From Pseudomonas sp. ANT_H4 (lineage in GTDB: Bacteria; Pseudomonadota; Gammaproteobacteria; Pseudomonadales; Pseudomonadaceae): a stretch of DNA of 64,000 nucleotides. The position numbers were made by a program, and so were the translations under genes. Location: NCBI RefSeq assembly GCF_008369295.1, contig NZ_VOBG01000003.1, forward strand, positions 1 through 64,000, read 5' to 3'. Below, piece after piece: positions 42,330 through 52,509 of this stretch. A model generated the notes under the pieces. That model was not told the DNA's origin. It saw only the letters and a program-made list of their open reading frames with translations, and searched no databases. Position 1 is the first letter of the stretch. Every line of letters begins with the position of its first letter.

Positions 42330-43393
42330 GACGAAACTCCTGCGTTCAATACTTCAGCCGCGCGCTTCAGCAGTTTTTTCACCGGGGCGGCAAGGCCCAG
42401 GCGCGGCGGGGTGGCGAGGTTATACCAGAGCCAGTCGGCCTCGGCCACGTGATGAGCGGATTCCTCGACCTGGACCAGCCAGGGTTCGATAGCCAGTTGG
42501 AAGTGGCTGAAGGTGTGGATCAAGCTCGGCAGCTCCTGGTGCCTGCCCAGTGCCAGCGAGTGCTGGTTGGCCAGGTGTTCCAGGTCGCTCAGGTCATCGA
42601 GCTCCGGCAAGCTCCAGAGGCCGCCCCACAAGCCCGTGGAAGGGCGGCGGTAAAGCAGGATCGCGCCTTCGCCGTTGGCCAGCAGCGGCATCAGTGTGCG
42701 CTTTTGTGGCACGGTCTTGCGCGGCTTGGGGATCGGGTAGCGTGTCTCTAGGCCCAGCATGTGGGCTTCGCAGCCTTTTTCCAGCGGGCACAGTAGGCAA
42801 CTGGGTTTACTGCGGGTGCAGAGGGTGGCACCCATGTCCATCATCGCCTGGGTGTAGGCGTTGACGCGGTCGTGAGGGGTGAAGCGCTCGGCGGTGGCCC
42901 ACAGCTGCTTGGCGACCTTGGGCTCGCCTGGGTAGCCCTCCTGGGCAGTAAAGCGCGCCAGCACCCGCTTGACGTTGCCATCCAGGATTGGCGCCCGCAG
43001 GCCCATGCTCAGGCTGGCAATGGCACCTGCGGTGGACAGGCCGATACCTGGCAGCTCGATGAGTTTCTCGACATTCTTGGGAAACTCGCCGCCGTATTCG
43101 GCAACCACGATTTTCGCGGTCTTTTGCAGGTTACGGGCCCGGGTGTAGTAACCCAGCCCTGTCCACAGGTGCAGTACTTCGTCTTCCGGCGCGGCGGCCA
43201 GGGCTTCGACCGTTGGCAGCGATGCCATGAACCGGTCGAAGTAGTTCAGTACGGTGCTGACCTGGGTCTGCTGCAGCATGATTTCCGAGACCCACACCCG
43301 GTAAGGGGTGATGCCCTGTTGCCAGGGCAAGTCATGGCGACCGTGGCGGTCGTACCAATCCAGCACCGCGGTGGAAAATTGCTCGGTTCTCAT
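42326..43393 (-). CDS. mutY: A/G-specific adenine DNA glycosylase MutY
   Basis: The protein has 355 residues. It removes adenine mispaired with 8-oxoguanine. The N-terminal catalytic region has [20 protein letters not shown], then LQQTQV. The HhH motif is [17 protein letters not shown]. The 4Fe-4S cysteines are [17 protein letters not shown] (C-x6-C-x2-C-x5-C). The C-terminal NUDIX-like domain starts near residue 230. It overlaps both yggX and the AsmA gene by ATGA. Confidence 0.96.
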   Translation of the reverse strand: MRTEQFSTAVLDWYDRHGRHDLPWQQGITPYRVWVSEIMLQQTQVSTVLNYFDRFMASLPTVEALAAAPEDEVLHLWTGLGYYTRARNLQKTAKIVVAEYGGEFPKNVEKLIELPGIGLSTAGAIASLSMGLRAPILDGNVKRVLARFTAQEGYPGEPKVAKQLWATAERFTPHDRVNAYTQAMMDMGATLCTRSKPSCLLCPLEKGCEAHMLGLETRYPIPKPRKTVPQKRTLMPLLANGEGAILLYRRPSTGLWGGLWSLPELDDLSDLEHLANQHSLALGRHQELPSLIHTFSHFQLAIEPWLVQVEESAHHVAEADWLWYNLATPPRLGLAAPVKKLLKRAAEVLNAGVSS

Positions 43394-45600
43394 CGATTGA
43401 ACAGGCCTTTCAGAGCGTCTTTGAGCTTCGGGTTGACCTTGTCGAGCTTCTCTTCAAGCTTTTCGCTGAGCTTGTTGCCCGCCGCCTTGACGGCGACCTG
43501 GCCCAGGCCGTCCTTGTCCAGACGGCAGGCCTTGGCGCCCAGTTCCAGCGGGCCACGGCAGCGCAACGGAACTTCGATGCCTTGGAAGTTGGAACCCACC
43601 TGGCAGGCCGGGTCCGGCATGTCGCGCTTGTCGCCTTCGACGATGATGCCGACGCGGTAATCCATGCCCAGCACCCGCAGGTCGACGTCACCGTTGCCGT
43701 TGACGGTCATGCCAGGGATGCGCACTTTCAGGTCCGGGTTGCTGGCGACGCCGTTACGGAATGTCAGGTTGCCCTTGAGCTCCTGGAATGGCGTGTCCTT
43801 GCCCCGTGGCTCGCTGGTGAGGGTTTTGCGGTTGAGCAGGGCAATGCCGGTGCACAGCTGTTGCTCAAGGTTTGCGTTAAGCAGCACGCCATTGTTGATC
43901 ACAAAGCTGGCGGTGCCGTTGAGGCTGTCGATCAGCGCTTTCTGGCTGTTGCCGCGACCGCTGAGATTGCTGTCGAGGGTGATCTGGCCCTTGACCGGCG
44001 GGTTCTGCCCCTGGCTTTGCAGGATGCGCTCAACCGGTACTTGCTTGATGTGGGTTTGCAGCGCCAGTACCGGCACATCCTCACGCACATCGAGGTTGCC
44101 GTTGGCCTGGAAGGTGCCGTTATAGAGGCCACCGCTCAAGGTATCAAGCTTGAGCTGGCCGCCTTGGCCGGAGGCTTTCAGGGCGGCGTTCTGGATCGGC
44201 AGTTTGCTCAGGGTCAGTTGGCCGAACGACAGGTCGGCATCCACGTCCAGGGTGCGCAGGCGGGTCAGCGGCAGCAGCTTGTCTGTGCTCCAGGCGCCCT
44301 TGGTCGGGGCGTCCGGCAGCGGCGTGGTGCCGCCGGCGGCCATGGCGCCCGCTTCACTGCTCTGCACTTCAGCCTGGCGAGCGACCGCTGCGCTGTTGGC
44401 AGCCTCGGACTTGGCCGGTAGATAGTTGTCGGCGTTGAAGGTGTCGGCCTTGAGTTGTACCCGCAGGGATTGCTTGGTGAAATCGTCCACGGCTACGCGA
44501 CCGGTGAAGGTGCTGGCGTCGAGTTTCAGGTTCAGGTCTTCCAGGGCCATGCTGGTAGGCGTGCCCTTGAGGCGGCTGACCAGCTCGACCTTGCTCAGGC
44601 TGCCCTCGGCCATGGCTGGCAGGGGTTGGCCGACGCTGTCGAGGAACTTCGCCAGGTCAAACTGGGCAACCGACAGGGCGCCGCTGATCTGTGGGGTCTT
44701 GTCCAGGTCGTTGACCTTCAGTTCGCCAAGGGCGCGCAGTTGGTTAACCGAGAACTTGAGGTTGGTCCATTCGGCAATGTTGGCCGACATGTCCACCAGC
44801 AACTGGCCCTGGGTGGCGAAGGTTATGGTCTTGCCTTGCAGCGGCTCGCCGGTGGCTTCGCCTGCGACTTTCATGTCTTCGAACTGATAGCGCTTGAGGG
44901 CGCGATCAAAGCGCAGTGCGCCGCTGAGTTCGCTCTTGACCCGCATGACCGGCTGGTTGCTGCCGAAAAACGCGGTGAGCTTGACCGGGATGCTGGTGCC
45001 TTCATGCACTGCGCCGGTGCTCAGCTGGATACTTTCGGCGCTGTACTGCCTGCCGGTTTGTTCGTCGTTGTATTCGATGCGGGCGTTGTTGACCGTCAGG
45101 CTGTCGATGTCCAGGCGGACCGGTTGCGCCGGTTTTTCCGGGGTTGGCGCAGTAGCCGGCACCGCAGCAGTTGGCGCTTCGGTGCTGGCGGCAGGTGCGG
45201 CCTTGCCGATGTCTTCCCAGTTGCCGTGGCCCTGCTTGTCGCGGTTGAGGCGCAGGTTCAGGCCTTCGACACGCACATCGCTCATCTGCACTTCGCGGCG
45301 CAGCAGCGGCAGCACCCGCACCGACAGGCCGAGCATCTGCAGGTCGGCGAACGGTTGGGTCGGGTTGCTCAGGGTCGCAACGCTGGCCTCGTGCAATTCA
45401 AGGCCCAGCCATGGGAACAGGCTCCAGCCGATATCGCCATTGAGCGTCAGCTCGATGTGGGCCTTGTCGCGGGCAATCTGGCGAATCTCGTCTTTGTAGT
45501 CGTTGGGATCGAAGAGATGGGTCAGGGCAAAGCCTAGAGCCACAATGATCAGCAACAGCCCGAGAAGTACCAGACCCAGGATTTTGCCGAACGCTTTCAT
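43390..45600 (-). CDS. AsmA-family envelope protein
   Basis: The start is ATG 45600 (MKAFGKILGLVLLGLLLIIV), a single N-terminal membrane anchor; a frame 9 codons longer has no support. Length is 736 residues. The rest is beta-rich with repeated AsmA-like segments (LELHEASVATLSNPTQPFAD, LSGGLYNGTFQANGNLDV) and a proline/alanine-rich stretch near 165-190. AsmA proteins are thought to bridge inner and outer membranes in phospholipid transport. It is first in the asmA-mutY-yggX operon. Confidence 0.9.
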   Translation of the reverse strand: MKAFGKILGLVLLGLLLIIVALGFALTHLFDPNDYKDEIRQIARDKAHIELTLNGDIGWSLFPWLGLELHEASVATLSNPTQPFADLQMLGLSVRVLPLLRREVQMSDVRVEGLNLRLNRDKQGHGNWEDIGKAAPAASTEAPTAAVPATAPTPEKPAQPVRLDIDSLTVNNARIEYNDEQTGRQYSAESIQLSTGAVHEGTSIPVKLTAFFGSNQPVMRVKSELSGALRFDRALKRYQFEDMKVAGEATGEPLQGKTITFATQGQLLVDMSANIAEWTNLKFSVNQLRALGELKVNDLDKTPQISGALSVAQFDLAKFLDSVGQPLPAMAEGSLSKVELVSRLKGTPTSMALEDLNLKLDASTFTGRVAVDDFTKQSLRVQLKADTFNADNYLPAKSEAANSAAVARQAEVQSSEAGAMAAGGTTPLPDAPTKGAWSTDKLLPLTRLRTLDVDADLSFGQLTLSKLPIQNAALKASGQGGQLKLDTLSGGLYNGTFQANGNLDVREDVPVLALQTHIKQVPVERILQSQGQNPPVKGQITLDSNLSGRGNSQKALIDSLNGTASFVINNGVLLNANLEQQLCTGIALLNRKTLTSEPRGKDTPFQELKGNLTFRNGVASNPDLKVRIPGMTVNGNGDVDLRVLGMDYRVGIIVEGDKRDMPDPACQVGSNFQGIEVPLRCRGPLELGAKACRLDKDGLGQVAVKAAGNKLSEKLEEKLDKVNPKLKDALKGLFNR

Positions 45601-45946
45601 GGGCGAGTCCTTGTATGTCGATTTCAAAATTTAGCCGCAGAGTATAACGCCCGCAGGCCCGCGACTGTGCACGGATCGTTACATTGTATCTAGAGGCCCC
45701 TGCTGATCCCCGTGGGCACGGTAAAACGGAATCCTGGCGTCAGAAAAAACAGATAGACCAAAAAAGGTGATGTCAGTTTGGTTTTTCTGTCATCCACAGA
45801 TGCTAATCTGCGCGCGTTCGTCCGCCTTCTGCGACTTAACGTCGCGCTTCAATGGAGCTTCACTCAACAAAACGGCCACGCTTTGCGTGCAAGGCCGAGG
45901 GAGAGAGCGCCTGACGGACACATACTAATAACTGGGGGAAACACCA
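45601..45946. other. Divergent intergenic region
   Basis: This 346-bp region separates the AsmA gene and the OFA transporter and must hold both promoters. No ORF is protein-like. A clear TAACTGGGGGAAAC ribosome binding region precedes the transporter ATG. Nothing else is recognised. Confidence 0.5.
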
Positions 45947-47608
45947 ATGAGCACTAGCACTGCGGCAGGTCATATTGCCGTACAGCCTGCTTTCCTGTCC
46001 AAGGAACGCATTATCGCCAAGCCGGGGTTCAACCGCTGGCTGGTACCACCGGCCGCCCTGGCCATCCATTTGTGCATCGGTATGGCCTATGGCTTCTCGG
46101 TGTTTTGGTTGCCGCTGTCCAAAGCCCTGGGCGTCACCGCGCCGGTCGCTTGTACGCCGGACATGAGTTTTATCGCGCAAATTTTCTCTTCCCAGTGTGA
46201 CTGGCCCATCTCCATGTTGGGCTGGATCTACACCCTGTTCTTCATCTTCCTGGGCTGCTCGGCAGCGATCTGGGGCGGCTGGCTGGAACATGCCGGGCCG
46301 CGCAAGGCTGGCGTCGTGTCGGCGCTGTGCTGGTGTGGCGGTCTGCTGATCTCAGCGTTGGGGATCTATACCCACCAGATATGGCTGATGTGGATCGGCT
46401 CCGGGGTCATTGGCGGTATCGGCCTGGGCCTGGGCTACATCTCGCCCGTTTCGACCCTGATCAAGTGGTTCCCGGACAAGCGCGGCATGGCCACCGGGAT
46501 GGCGATCATGGGCTTCGGCGGCGGCGCGATGGTGGGTGCTCCGTTGGCGGCAGCCCTGATGGGCCACTTCGGTTCGCCGACCGGCGTTGGCGTTTGGCAG
46601 AGCTTTCTGGTGATGGCTGCGATCTATTTCGTGTTCATGATCGGTGGCGCCTTGTCCTACCGCGTTCCGCCCACCGGCTGGAAGCCTGAAGGCTGGACGG
46701 CACCTGCGAAAAAAGCCAGCAATTCGATGATCACCCACCGTCACGTGCACGTGAACGTGGCCTGGAAAACTCCGCAATTTCGTCTGGTGTGGCTGGTGCT
46801 GTGCCTGAACGTGTCCGCTGGCATCGGCATCCTTGGCATGGCTTCGCCGCTGCTGCAGGAAGTGTTTGGTGGCAAGTTGCTGGGTAATGACCTGGCGTTC
46901 GGCCAACTGGATGCAGGGCAACTGGCTTCCATTGCTGCCATCGCTGCCGGTTTCACGGGTCTGCTGAGCCTGTTCAACATCGGTGGCCGGTTCTTCTGGG
47001 CGTCGTTCTCCGACTACCTGGGCCGTAAAAATACCTACTTCGTGTTCTTCGCCCTGGGCTTTGCCCTGTATGCATTGATCCCGAACCTGGGCCATCTGGG
47101 CAACGTGGCACTGTTCGTCGCGGCGTTCTGCATCATCCTGTCGATGTACGGCGGCGGTTTCGCTACCGTCCCGGCCTACCTGGCGGACCTGTTCGGTACG
47201 CAAATGGTCGGCGCGATCCATGGCCGTCTGCTGACGGCGTGGGCGGCGGCGGGCGTGTTGGGCCCGGTGCTGGTCAACTACCTGCGTGAGTATCAGTTGA
47301 GCATCGGCGTGGAGCGCGCTGCAGCCTATGACATCACCTTGTACATCCTCGCCGGCCTGCTGGTGTTGGGCTTTGTCTGCAACATGCTGGTACGTCCGGT
47401 GGCAGACAAGTACTTCATGACCGACGCTGAACTGACCGCCGAACAGGCACTGGGCCATGACAAGGGCGCCGATTCCAGCACAGTGCTGGAATGGAAAGCC
47501 TCTTCAGGCAGCGTGCCGTTGGCTGTGGCTGCCTGGCTCGCGGTAGGTATTCCGTTGGCGTGGGGTGTTTGGGTGACCCTGCAGAAGACGGCGGTACTGT
47601 TCCACTAA
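45947..47608 (+). CDS. OFA-family MFS transporter (oxalate/formate antiporter-like)
   Basis: The protein has 553 residues and about 12-13 membrane segments. LAIHLCIGMAYGFSVFWLPL at the N-terminus and the loop GGWLEHAGPRKAGVVSALCW fit OFA transporters. IKWFPDKRGMATGMAIMGFG is the family signature. It is longer than typical OFA proteins because of a large central loop and a C-terminal extra helix (VPLAVAAWLAVGIPLAWGVW). The carried anion is unknown. It is inserted between asmA and the his genes. Confidence 0.88.
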   Translation: MSTSTAAGHIAVQPAFLSKERIIAKPGFNRWLVPPAALAIHLCIGMAYGFSVFWLPLSKALGVTAPVACTPDMSFIAQIFSSQCDWPISMLGWIYTLFFIFLGCSAAIWGGWLEHAGPRKAGVVSALCWCGGLLISALGIYTHQIWLMWIGSGVIGGIGLGLGYISPVSTLIKWFPDKRGMATGMAIMGFGGGAMVGAPLAAALMGHFGSPTGVGVWQSFLVMAAIYFVFMIGGALSYRVPPTGWKPEGWTAPAKKASNSMITHRHVHVNVAWKTPQFRLVWLVLCLNVSAGIGILGMASPLLQEVFGGKLLGNDLAFGQLDAGQLASIAAIAAGFTGLLSLFNIGGRFFWASFSDYLGRKNTYFVFFALGFALYALIPNLGHLGNVALFVAAFCIILSMYGGGFATVPAYLADLFGTQMVGAIHGRLLTAWAAAGVLGPVLVNYLREYQLSIGVERAAAYDITLYILAGLLVLGFVCNMLVRPVADKYFMTDAELTAEQALGHDKGADSSTVLEWKASSGSVPLAVAAWLAVGIPLAWGVWVTLQKTAVLFH

Positions 47609-47617
47609 GCAGAACGT

Positions 47618-47650
47618 CAAGCGGGCGCACCATCCTGGAGCGCCCGCTTG
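47618..47650. terminator. Terminator after the OFA transporter
   Basis: CAAGCGGGCGC and GCGCCCGCTTG form an 11-bp perfect inverted repeat, with an 11-base loop, 10 bp after the transporter stop. The T-run is poor, so it could also be a transcript-stabilising hairpin. Confidence 0.6.
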
Positions 47651-47711
47651 TACTGACATGTCTATCCCCGACACCCTTCGCTTCAACTCGTCAGTCTTAT
47701 CCCCTCCGATG

Positions 47712-47740
47712 TTTCTGTTTAGCGCTCGCGCCCCTATAAT
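47712..47740 (+). promoter_or_regulatory. Candidate promoter of hisB
   Basis: A perfect TATAAT lies at 47735-47740, 38 bp before the hisB ATG. The -35 region 17 bp upstream (TTTCTG) is weak. No attenuator with a histidine-rich leader is visible, as expected in Pseudomonas. Confidence 0.4.
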
Positions 47741-47778
47741 GGCTGCCTTTTTCGCCCAATGATTTTGCGGAGCTGGTG

Positions 47779-48372
47779 ATGGCCGAACGTAAGGCGTCAG
47801 TCGAGCGCGACACTCTGGAAACCCAGATCAAAGCCTCGATCAACCTGGATGGCACCGGAAAGGCCCGATTTGATATCGGTGTTCCTTTTCTTGAGCACAT
47901 GCTGGACCAGATCGCCCGTCACGGGCTGATCGACCTGGATATCGTAAGCAAGGGCGACCTGCATATCGACGACCACCACACCGTGGAGGATGTCGGTATC
48001 ACCCTGGGTCAGGCCTTCAGCAAAGCCATCGGCGACAAGAAAGGCATCCGTCGCTACGGTCACGCCTATGTGCCGCTGGATGAAGCGCTGTCGCGGGTGG
48101 TTATCGACTTCTCCGGCCGCCCAGGCCTGCAGATGCACGTACCGTATACCCGCGCCACCGTCGGCGGTTTTGACGTTGACCTGTTCCAGGAATTTTTCCA
48201 GGGCTTCGTCAACCACGCCAACGTCAGCCTGCACATCGATAACCTGCGTGGCACCAACACCCACCACCAGATCGAGACCGTGTTCAAGGCCTTCGGTCGT
48301 GCCCTGCGCATGGCTGTGGAACTGGATGAGCGCATGGCTGGGCAAATGCCGTCGACCAAGGGCGTCCTGTAA
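47779..48372 (+). CDS. hisB: Imidazoleglycerol-phosphate dehydratase HisB
   Basis: The protein has 197 residues. It performs the sixth step of histidine synthesis. Metal-binding histidines occur in [35 protein letters not shown] and [16 protein letters not shown]. It is the monofunctional type, without phosphatase domain. ATG 47779 is chosen over the GTG at 47776 because GGAG lies 7 bp upstream. Its stop overlaps hisH (TAATG). Confidence 0.97.
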   Translation: MAERKASVERDTLETQIKASINLDGTGKARFDIGVPFLEHMLDQIARHGLIDLDIVSKGDLHIDDHHTVEDVGITLGQAFSKAIGDKKGIRRYGHAYVPLDEALSRVVIDFSGRPGLQMHVPYTRATVGGFDVDLFQEFFQGFVNHANVSLHIDNLRGTNTHHQIETVFKAFGRALRMAVELDERMAGQMPSTKGVL

Positions 48373-49010
48373 TGCAGACGGTCGCGGTTATCGATTACGG
48401 CATGGGTAACCTGCACTCGGTGGCCAAGGCTCTTGAGCACGTAGGCGCTGGCAAGGTGTTGATCACCAGCGATGCCGAGGTGATTCGCGAAGCCGACCGG
48501 GTGGTGTTTCCCGGTGTCGGCGCAATTCGCGACTGCATGGCCGAGATTCGCCGCCTGGGCTTCGACGCCCTGGTGCGCGAAGTCAGCCAGGACCGTCCGT
48601 TCCTTGGCATCTGCGTGGGCATGCAAGCCTTGCTCGACAGCAGTGAAGAGAACAACGGCGTCGACTGCATCGGCCTGTTCCCTGGGCAGGTGAAGTTCTT
48701 CGGCAAAGACCTGCATGAAGACGGCGAGCATCTGAAAGTCCCGCACATGGGCTGGAATGAAGTTCGCCAGACCGTGGATCACCCGCTGTGGCACAACGTC
48801 CCTGACCTTGCGCGCTTCTACTTCGTCCACAGCTACTACATCGCCGCCGGTAACCCGCGCCAGGTGGTAGGTGGCGGACACTACGGCGTCGACTTCGCCG
48901 CGGCCCTGGCCGATGGGTCGCGCTTTGCGGTGCAGTTCCACCCGGAGAAGAGCCATACCCATGGCCTGCAGTTGCTGCAGAACTTCGCTGCCTGGGACGG
49001 GCGCTGGTAA
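48372..49010 (+). CDS. hisH: Imidazole glycerol phosphate synthase glutaminase subunit HisH
   Basis: The protein has 212 residues. It hydrolyses glutamine and passes ammonia to HisF. The catalytic triad is visible: Cys in [15 protein letters not shown], and His-Glu in [10 protein letters not shown]. The N-terminus [20 protein letters not shown] is typical. It is coupled to hisB and to the following small gene by TAATG overlaps. Confidence 0.97.
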   Translation: MQTVAVIDYGMGNLHSVAKALEHVGAGKVLITSDAEVIREADRVVFPGVGAIRDCMAEIRRLGFDALVREVSQDRPFLGICVGMQALLDSSEENNGVDCIGLFPGQVKFFGKDLHEDGEHLKVPHMGWNEVRQTVDHPLWHNVPDLARFYFVHSYYIAAGNPRQVVGGGHYGVDFAAALADGSRFAVQFHPEKSHTHGLQLLQNFAAWDGRW

Positions 49011-49267
49011 TGGCCAAGAAGGCCAAGCCGCCGATCCTCAACCTCACTCCCCAGCAGGAGAGTGAGGCCACGGACAAGATCAAACGTTTCATGGAGGAGC
49101 GCTTCGAGCTCAAGCTCGGCTCGTTCGAGGTGGCGGAAGTCCTCGAACTGTTCACCACTGAAATTGCTCCGCACTATTACAACAGGGCGATTTTCGATGT
49201 GCAGACGCACCTTAAAGAAAGGTTCGAAAGCATCGAAAGCGACTTGTGGGCGCTCGAAAAACCCTGA
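49010..49267 (+). CDS. DUF2164 family protein within the his operon
   Basis: The protein has 85 residues. PPILNLTPQQESEATDKIKR and LGSFEVAEVLELFTTEIAPH, then YYNRAIFD, match DUF2164. The function is unknown. It overlaps the hisH stop and lies 39 bp before hisA, so it is in the operon. Similar placement is found in other pseudomonads as far as I recall. Confidence 0.85.
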   Translation: MAKKAKPPILNLTPQQESEATDKIKRFMEERFELKLGSFEVAEVLELFTTEIAPHYYNRAIFDVQTHLKERFESIESDLWALEKP

Positions 49268-49306
49268 TTTTCCGAGCAATGCTGAATATCGAATAAGGTT
49301 TGCCAG

Positions 49307-50056
49307 ATGCTGATTATTCCCGCTATCGATCTCAAGGACGGCGCCTGCGTACGTCTGCGCCAGGGCCGCATGGAAGATTCCACGGTGTTCTCCGATGACC
49401 CGGTGAGCATGGCTGCCAAGTGGGTGGAAGGTGGTTGCCGCCGTCTGCACCTGGTGGACTTGAACGGCGCCTTCGAAGGCCGCCCGGTCAACGGCGAAGT
49501 GGTCACTGCCATCGCCAAGCGCTACCCGAACCTGCCGATCCAGATCGGTGGCGGTATCCGCTCCCTGGAAACCATCGAGCATTATGTGAAAGCGGGCGTC
49601 AGCTACGTGATCATCGGCACCAAGGCCGTGAAAGACCCGGCGTTTGTCGCTGAGGCTTGCCGCGCGTTCCCGGGCAAGATCATTGTCGGCCTGGACGCCA
49701 AGGACGGCTTTGTCGCCACCGACGGCTGGGCTGAAATCAGCACTGTACAGGTCATTGACCTGGCCAAGCGCTTTGAAGCCGACGGCGTGTCTGCCATCGT
49801 TTATACCGACATCGCCAAAGACGGCATGATGCAGGGCTGCAACGTGCCGTTTACCGCCGCGTTGGCCGCAGCAACGAAGATCCCGGTGATCGCTTCCGGC
49901 GGTATCCACAACCTGGGCGATATCAAGTCGCTGCTGGACGCCAAAGCGCCAGGAATTATCGGCGCTATCACGGGCCGCGCGATTTATGAGGGCACGCTGG
50001 ATGTGGCCGAAGCCCAAGCCTTTTGTGATGGCTACGCGGTCAGCTCCAAGTCGTAA
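49307..50056 (+). CDS. hisA: Phosphoribosylformimino-AICAR ribotide isomerase HisA
   Basis: The protein has 249 residues, a beta/alpha barrel. The catalytic acid/base aspartates are Asp8 ([15 protein letters not shown]) and the one in [10 protein letters not shown]. Phosphate-binding loops are [10 protein letters not shown] and [10 protein letters not shown]. The reaction is the Amadori rearrangement that supplies the HisF substrate. A repeat region separates it from hisF. Confidence 0.97.
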   Translation: MLIIPAIDLKDGACVRLRQGRMEDSTVFSDDPVSMAAKWVEGGCRRLHLVDLNGAFEGRPVNGEVVTAIAKRYPNLPIQIGGGIRSLETIEHYVKAGVSYVIIGTKAVKDPAFVAEACRAFPGKIIVGLDAKDGFVATDGWAEISTVQVIDLAKRFEADGVSAIVYTDIAKDGMMQGCNVPFTAALAAATKIPVIASGGIHNLGDIKSLLDAKAPGIIGAITGRAIYEGTLDVAEAQAFCDGYAVSSKS

Positions 50057-50121
50057 GCTGCAAGCTGCAAGTAAAAGAAAATCTGCTTCTACTTGCAGCT
50101 TGTAGTTTGAAGCTTGCAACT
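50052..50121. repeat. Inverted AGCTGCAAG-type repeat between hisA and hisF
   Basis: AAGCTGCAAGCTGCAAGTA and TACTTGCAGCTTGTAG form an imperfect inverted repeat around an A-rich centre, followed by AAGCTTGCAA. Such AGCTGCAAGC elements are scattered in Pseudomonas intergenic DNA. In RNA it would fold between two operon genes and could affect relative expression. Confidence 0.6.
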
Positions 50122-50139
50122 CTTATCGGAGATAAGCCC

Positions 50140-50910
50140 ATGGCGCTGGCCAAACGCATCATCCCTTGCCTGGACGTCGACAACGGTCGAGTGGTCAAGG
50201 GCGTCAAGTTCGAGAACATCCGTGACGCCGGCGACCCGGTGGAAATCGCCCGTCGCTACGACGAACAGGGCGCCGACGAGATTACCTTTCTCGACATCAC
50301 CGCCAGCGTCGATGGTCGCGACACTACGCTGCATACCGTCGAGCGCATGGCCAGCCAGGTGTTTATCCCGCTGACTGTCGGCGGCGGTGTGCGCACCGTG
50401 CAGGACATCCGCAACTTGCTCAACGCGGGTGCCGACAAGGTCTCGATCAACACTGCAGCGGTGTTCAATCCGGAGTTTGTCGGCGAAGCGGCGCAGCACT
50501 TTGGCTCGCAATGTATCGTCGTTGCTATCGACGCCAAAAAAGTCTCAGGCCCTGGCGAACCCCCGCGCTGGGAAATCTTCACACACGGCGGTCGCAAACC
50601 TACCGGGCTGGACGCGGTGGAGTGGGCGATGAAGATGGAAGCCCTGGGCGCCGGTGAAATCCTGCTGACCAGCATGGACCAGGACGGCATGAAAAACGGC
50701 TTCGACCTGGGTGTGACCCGCGCCATCAGTGATGCCCTGGGCATTCCGGTGATCGCGTCGGGCGGTGTCGGTAACCTGCAGCACCTGGCCGACGGCGTTA
50801 TCGAAGGCCACGCCAGTGCGGTACTGGCGGCGAGTATTTTCCACTTTGGCGAATACACGGTGCCCGAGGCCAAGGCCTACATGGCCGCACGCGGCATCGT
50901 CGTTCGCTAA
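50140..50910 (+). CDS. hisF: Imidazole glycerol phosphate synthase cyclase subunit HisF
   Basis: The protein has 256 residues from ATG 50140 ([20 protein letters not shown]). Catalytic Asp11 lies in IPCLDVD and Asp130 in IVVAIDAKK. Phosphate-binding loops are [10 protein letters not shown] and [10 protein letters not shown]. It partners with HisH. The frame extends 11 codons upstream into the repeat but homology starts at 50140. Confidence 0.97.
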   Translation: MALAKRIIPCLDVDNGRVVKGVKFENIRDAGDPVEIARRYDEQGADEITFLDITASVDGRDTTLHTVERMASQVFIPLTVGGGVRTVQDIRNLLNAGADKVSINTAAVFNPEFVGEAAQHFGSQCIVVAIDAKKVSGPGEPPRWEIFTHGGRKPTGLDAVEWAMKMEALGAGEILLTSMDQDGMKNGFDLGVTRAISDALGIPVIASGGVGNLQHLADGVIEGHASAVLAASIFHFGEYTVPEAKAYMAARGIVVR

Positions 50911-50976
50911 ACGTCACTGGACACCATGGCAGGCTCGCGGCACTCTTGGGCTTGCCATGGATTTCGGTAACTCTTC

Positions 50977-51732
50977 ATGTTCAAAGACCTTCTTCTTGCC
51001 CTTGCCAGCATCTCGATTTTGTTGGCAGGTTCGGCCCAAGCCGCAGAGCGGCCTGACGCCTCCCTGGTGCTGCTGACGGAAAATTTCCCGCCCTACAACA
51101 TGGCGAAAAACGGCAAGAACTTCGCCAAGGACGAGAACATCGAAGGTATTGCCGTGGACATCGTCCGCGAGACCTTCAAGCGTGCCGGTATTCCCTACAA
51201 CCTGACCCTGCGCTTCCCTTGGGAGCGAATCTACAAGCTCGCCCTGGAAAAACCGGGTTACGGTGTGTTTGTGATGGCGCGCCTGCCGGATCGCGAAGCG
51301 TTGTTCAAGTGGGTTGGCCCCATCGGCCCAGACGATTGGGTGCTGCTGGCCAAGGCCGACAGCAAGATTCAGCTGACAGACCTTGAGCAGGCCCGGCGCT
51401 ACAGAATCGGCGCTTACAAGGGCGATGCCATTGCCCAGACCTTGGAAAAACAGGGGCTCAAACCGGTGATTGTGCTGCGTGACCAGGACAACGCGCAAAA
51501 ACTGCGCGATGGCCAGATCGACCTGTGGGCCACCGGCGACCCGGCCGGACGTTACCTGGCGCGGCAGGTCGGCATTACCGGGCTCAAGACCGTGCTGCGC
51601 TTCAACAGTGCCGAGCTATTTCTGGCACTGAATAAGGACGTGTCTGATGAGGTGGTGGCCAAGTTGCAGGTAGCGCTTGATCAGCTCCGCAAGGACGGCG
51701 TGGTGGACGAGATCATGGCGCGGTATCTCTAG
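50977..51732 (+). CDS. Periplasmic solute-binding-like protein
   Basis: The protein has 251 residues with a signal peptide (MFKDLLLALASISILLAGSA, cleavage after AQA). The mature part has an SBP_bac_3-like fold (VLLTENFPPYNMAKNGKNFA, VDIVRETFKRAGIPYNLTLR). No transporter genes accompany it. It resembles PA5139-type proteins found next to hisF in Pseudomonas. The ligand is unknown. Its stop overlaps the convergent gene by 4 bp. Confidence 0.8.
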   Translation: MFKDLLLALASISILLAGSAQAAERPDASLVLLTENFPPYNMAKNGKNFAKDENIEGIAVDIVRETFKRAGIPYNLTLRFPWERIYKLALEKPGYGVFVMARLPDREALFKWVGPIGPDDWVLLAKADSKIQLTDLEQARRYRIGAYKGDAIAQTLEKQGLKPVIVLRDQDNAQKLRDGQIDLWATGDPAGRYLARQVGITGLKTVLRFNSAELFLALNKDVSDEVVAKLQVALDQLRKDGVVDEIMARYL

Positions 51733-52508
51733 CGGTAAGCCCCATTCTTCCCGTGCCCGGCCATGGCCTTATTACTGCGCACACTGATCATCAATTTTAT
51801 ATCAATCCACTCGATGCCCTGGGCCTTGAGCTTGGGCAGTTCGCGCTCAAGCACCGCCAGGGTTTGCGGGTAGGGGTGGCCGATCATTACCGCCGAGCCC
51901 TGTTTATGAGCCAGCTTGATGGCGGTCTGCAGTTGCGTAGTAATCGCCGCTTCGGTGCGCTCGTCATCAAGGAATACGTCCCGCGAAACGCTGGCCAGGC
52001 CGATCTTCTGCGCCTCGGCGGCGGCCACGGTCTTGGCACTGGTGCGGCTGTCGACGAAAAATTTTTGACGGCGCTGCAACTCACCCATTAGCCAGGCCAT
52101 GGCTTCAGGTTGCGCGGTCATGCGGCTGCCCATGTGGTTGTTGATGCCGGCGGTGTAGGGCACGGCCTTGAAGGCAGCGTCCAGGCGCTTGCCCAGTTCT
52201 TCGATGGGCAACTCCGGATGCCAGGCGAAGGGACCGGTGGCGGGGTCCATGGGCATGTGCAGGATGACGATCTTGCCGGCACGGTGGGCTTCGCGGGCGA
52301 ATTCGGCGGCATGGGGTGTATCGGGCATGATCGCCGTGGTAACCGGGCCGGGCAGCGCCAGCACGCGCCTATCCCGCGGCAGGTTCTGGCCCAGGTCGTC
52401 GATGATCAAGGTCAGGTAGGCTTTGTGGGGGGAGGGTGTAACGCTGGCAGGGTTGCCTTGGGCAACCCCCACACAGCACAGCAGAGCGATGATCAGTCCA
52501 CAGCGCAT
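51729..52508 (-). CDS. yibQ: Divergent polysaccharide deacetylase (YibQ family)
   Basis: The protein has 259 residues with a signal peptide (MRCGLIIALLCCVGVAQG). The conserved pattern AYLTLIIDDLGQNLPRDRRV, MPDTPHAAEFAREAHRAGK and MGSRMTAQPEAMAWLMGEL fits the divergent polysaccharide deacetylase family 2. It is periplasmic. It follows the ctpA gene by 1 bp and is in the envC-ctpA-yibQ operon, which is conserved in gamma-proteobacteria. Confidence 0.85.
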   Translation of the reverse strand: MRCGLIIALLCCVGVAQGNPASVTPSPHKAYLTLIIDDLGQNLPRDRRVLALPGPVTTAIMPDTPHAAEFAREAHRAGKIVILHMPMDPATGPFAWHPELPIEELGKRLDAAFKAVPYTAGINNHMGSRMTAQPEAMAWLMGELQRRQKFFVDSRTSAKTVAAAEAQKIGLASVSRDVFLDDERTEAAITTQLQTAIKLAHKQGSAVMIGHPYPQTLAVLERELPKLKAQGIEWIDIKLMISVRSNKAMAGHGKNGAYR

Positions 52509-52509
52509 A

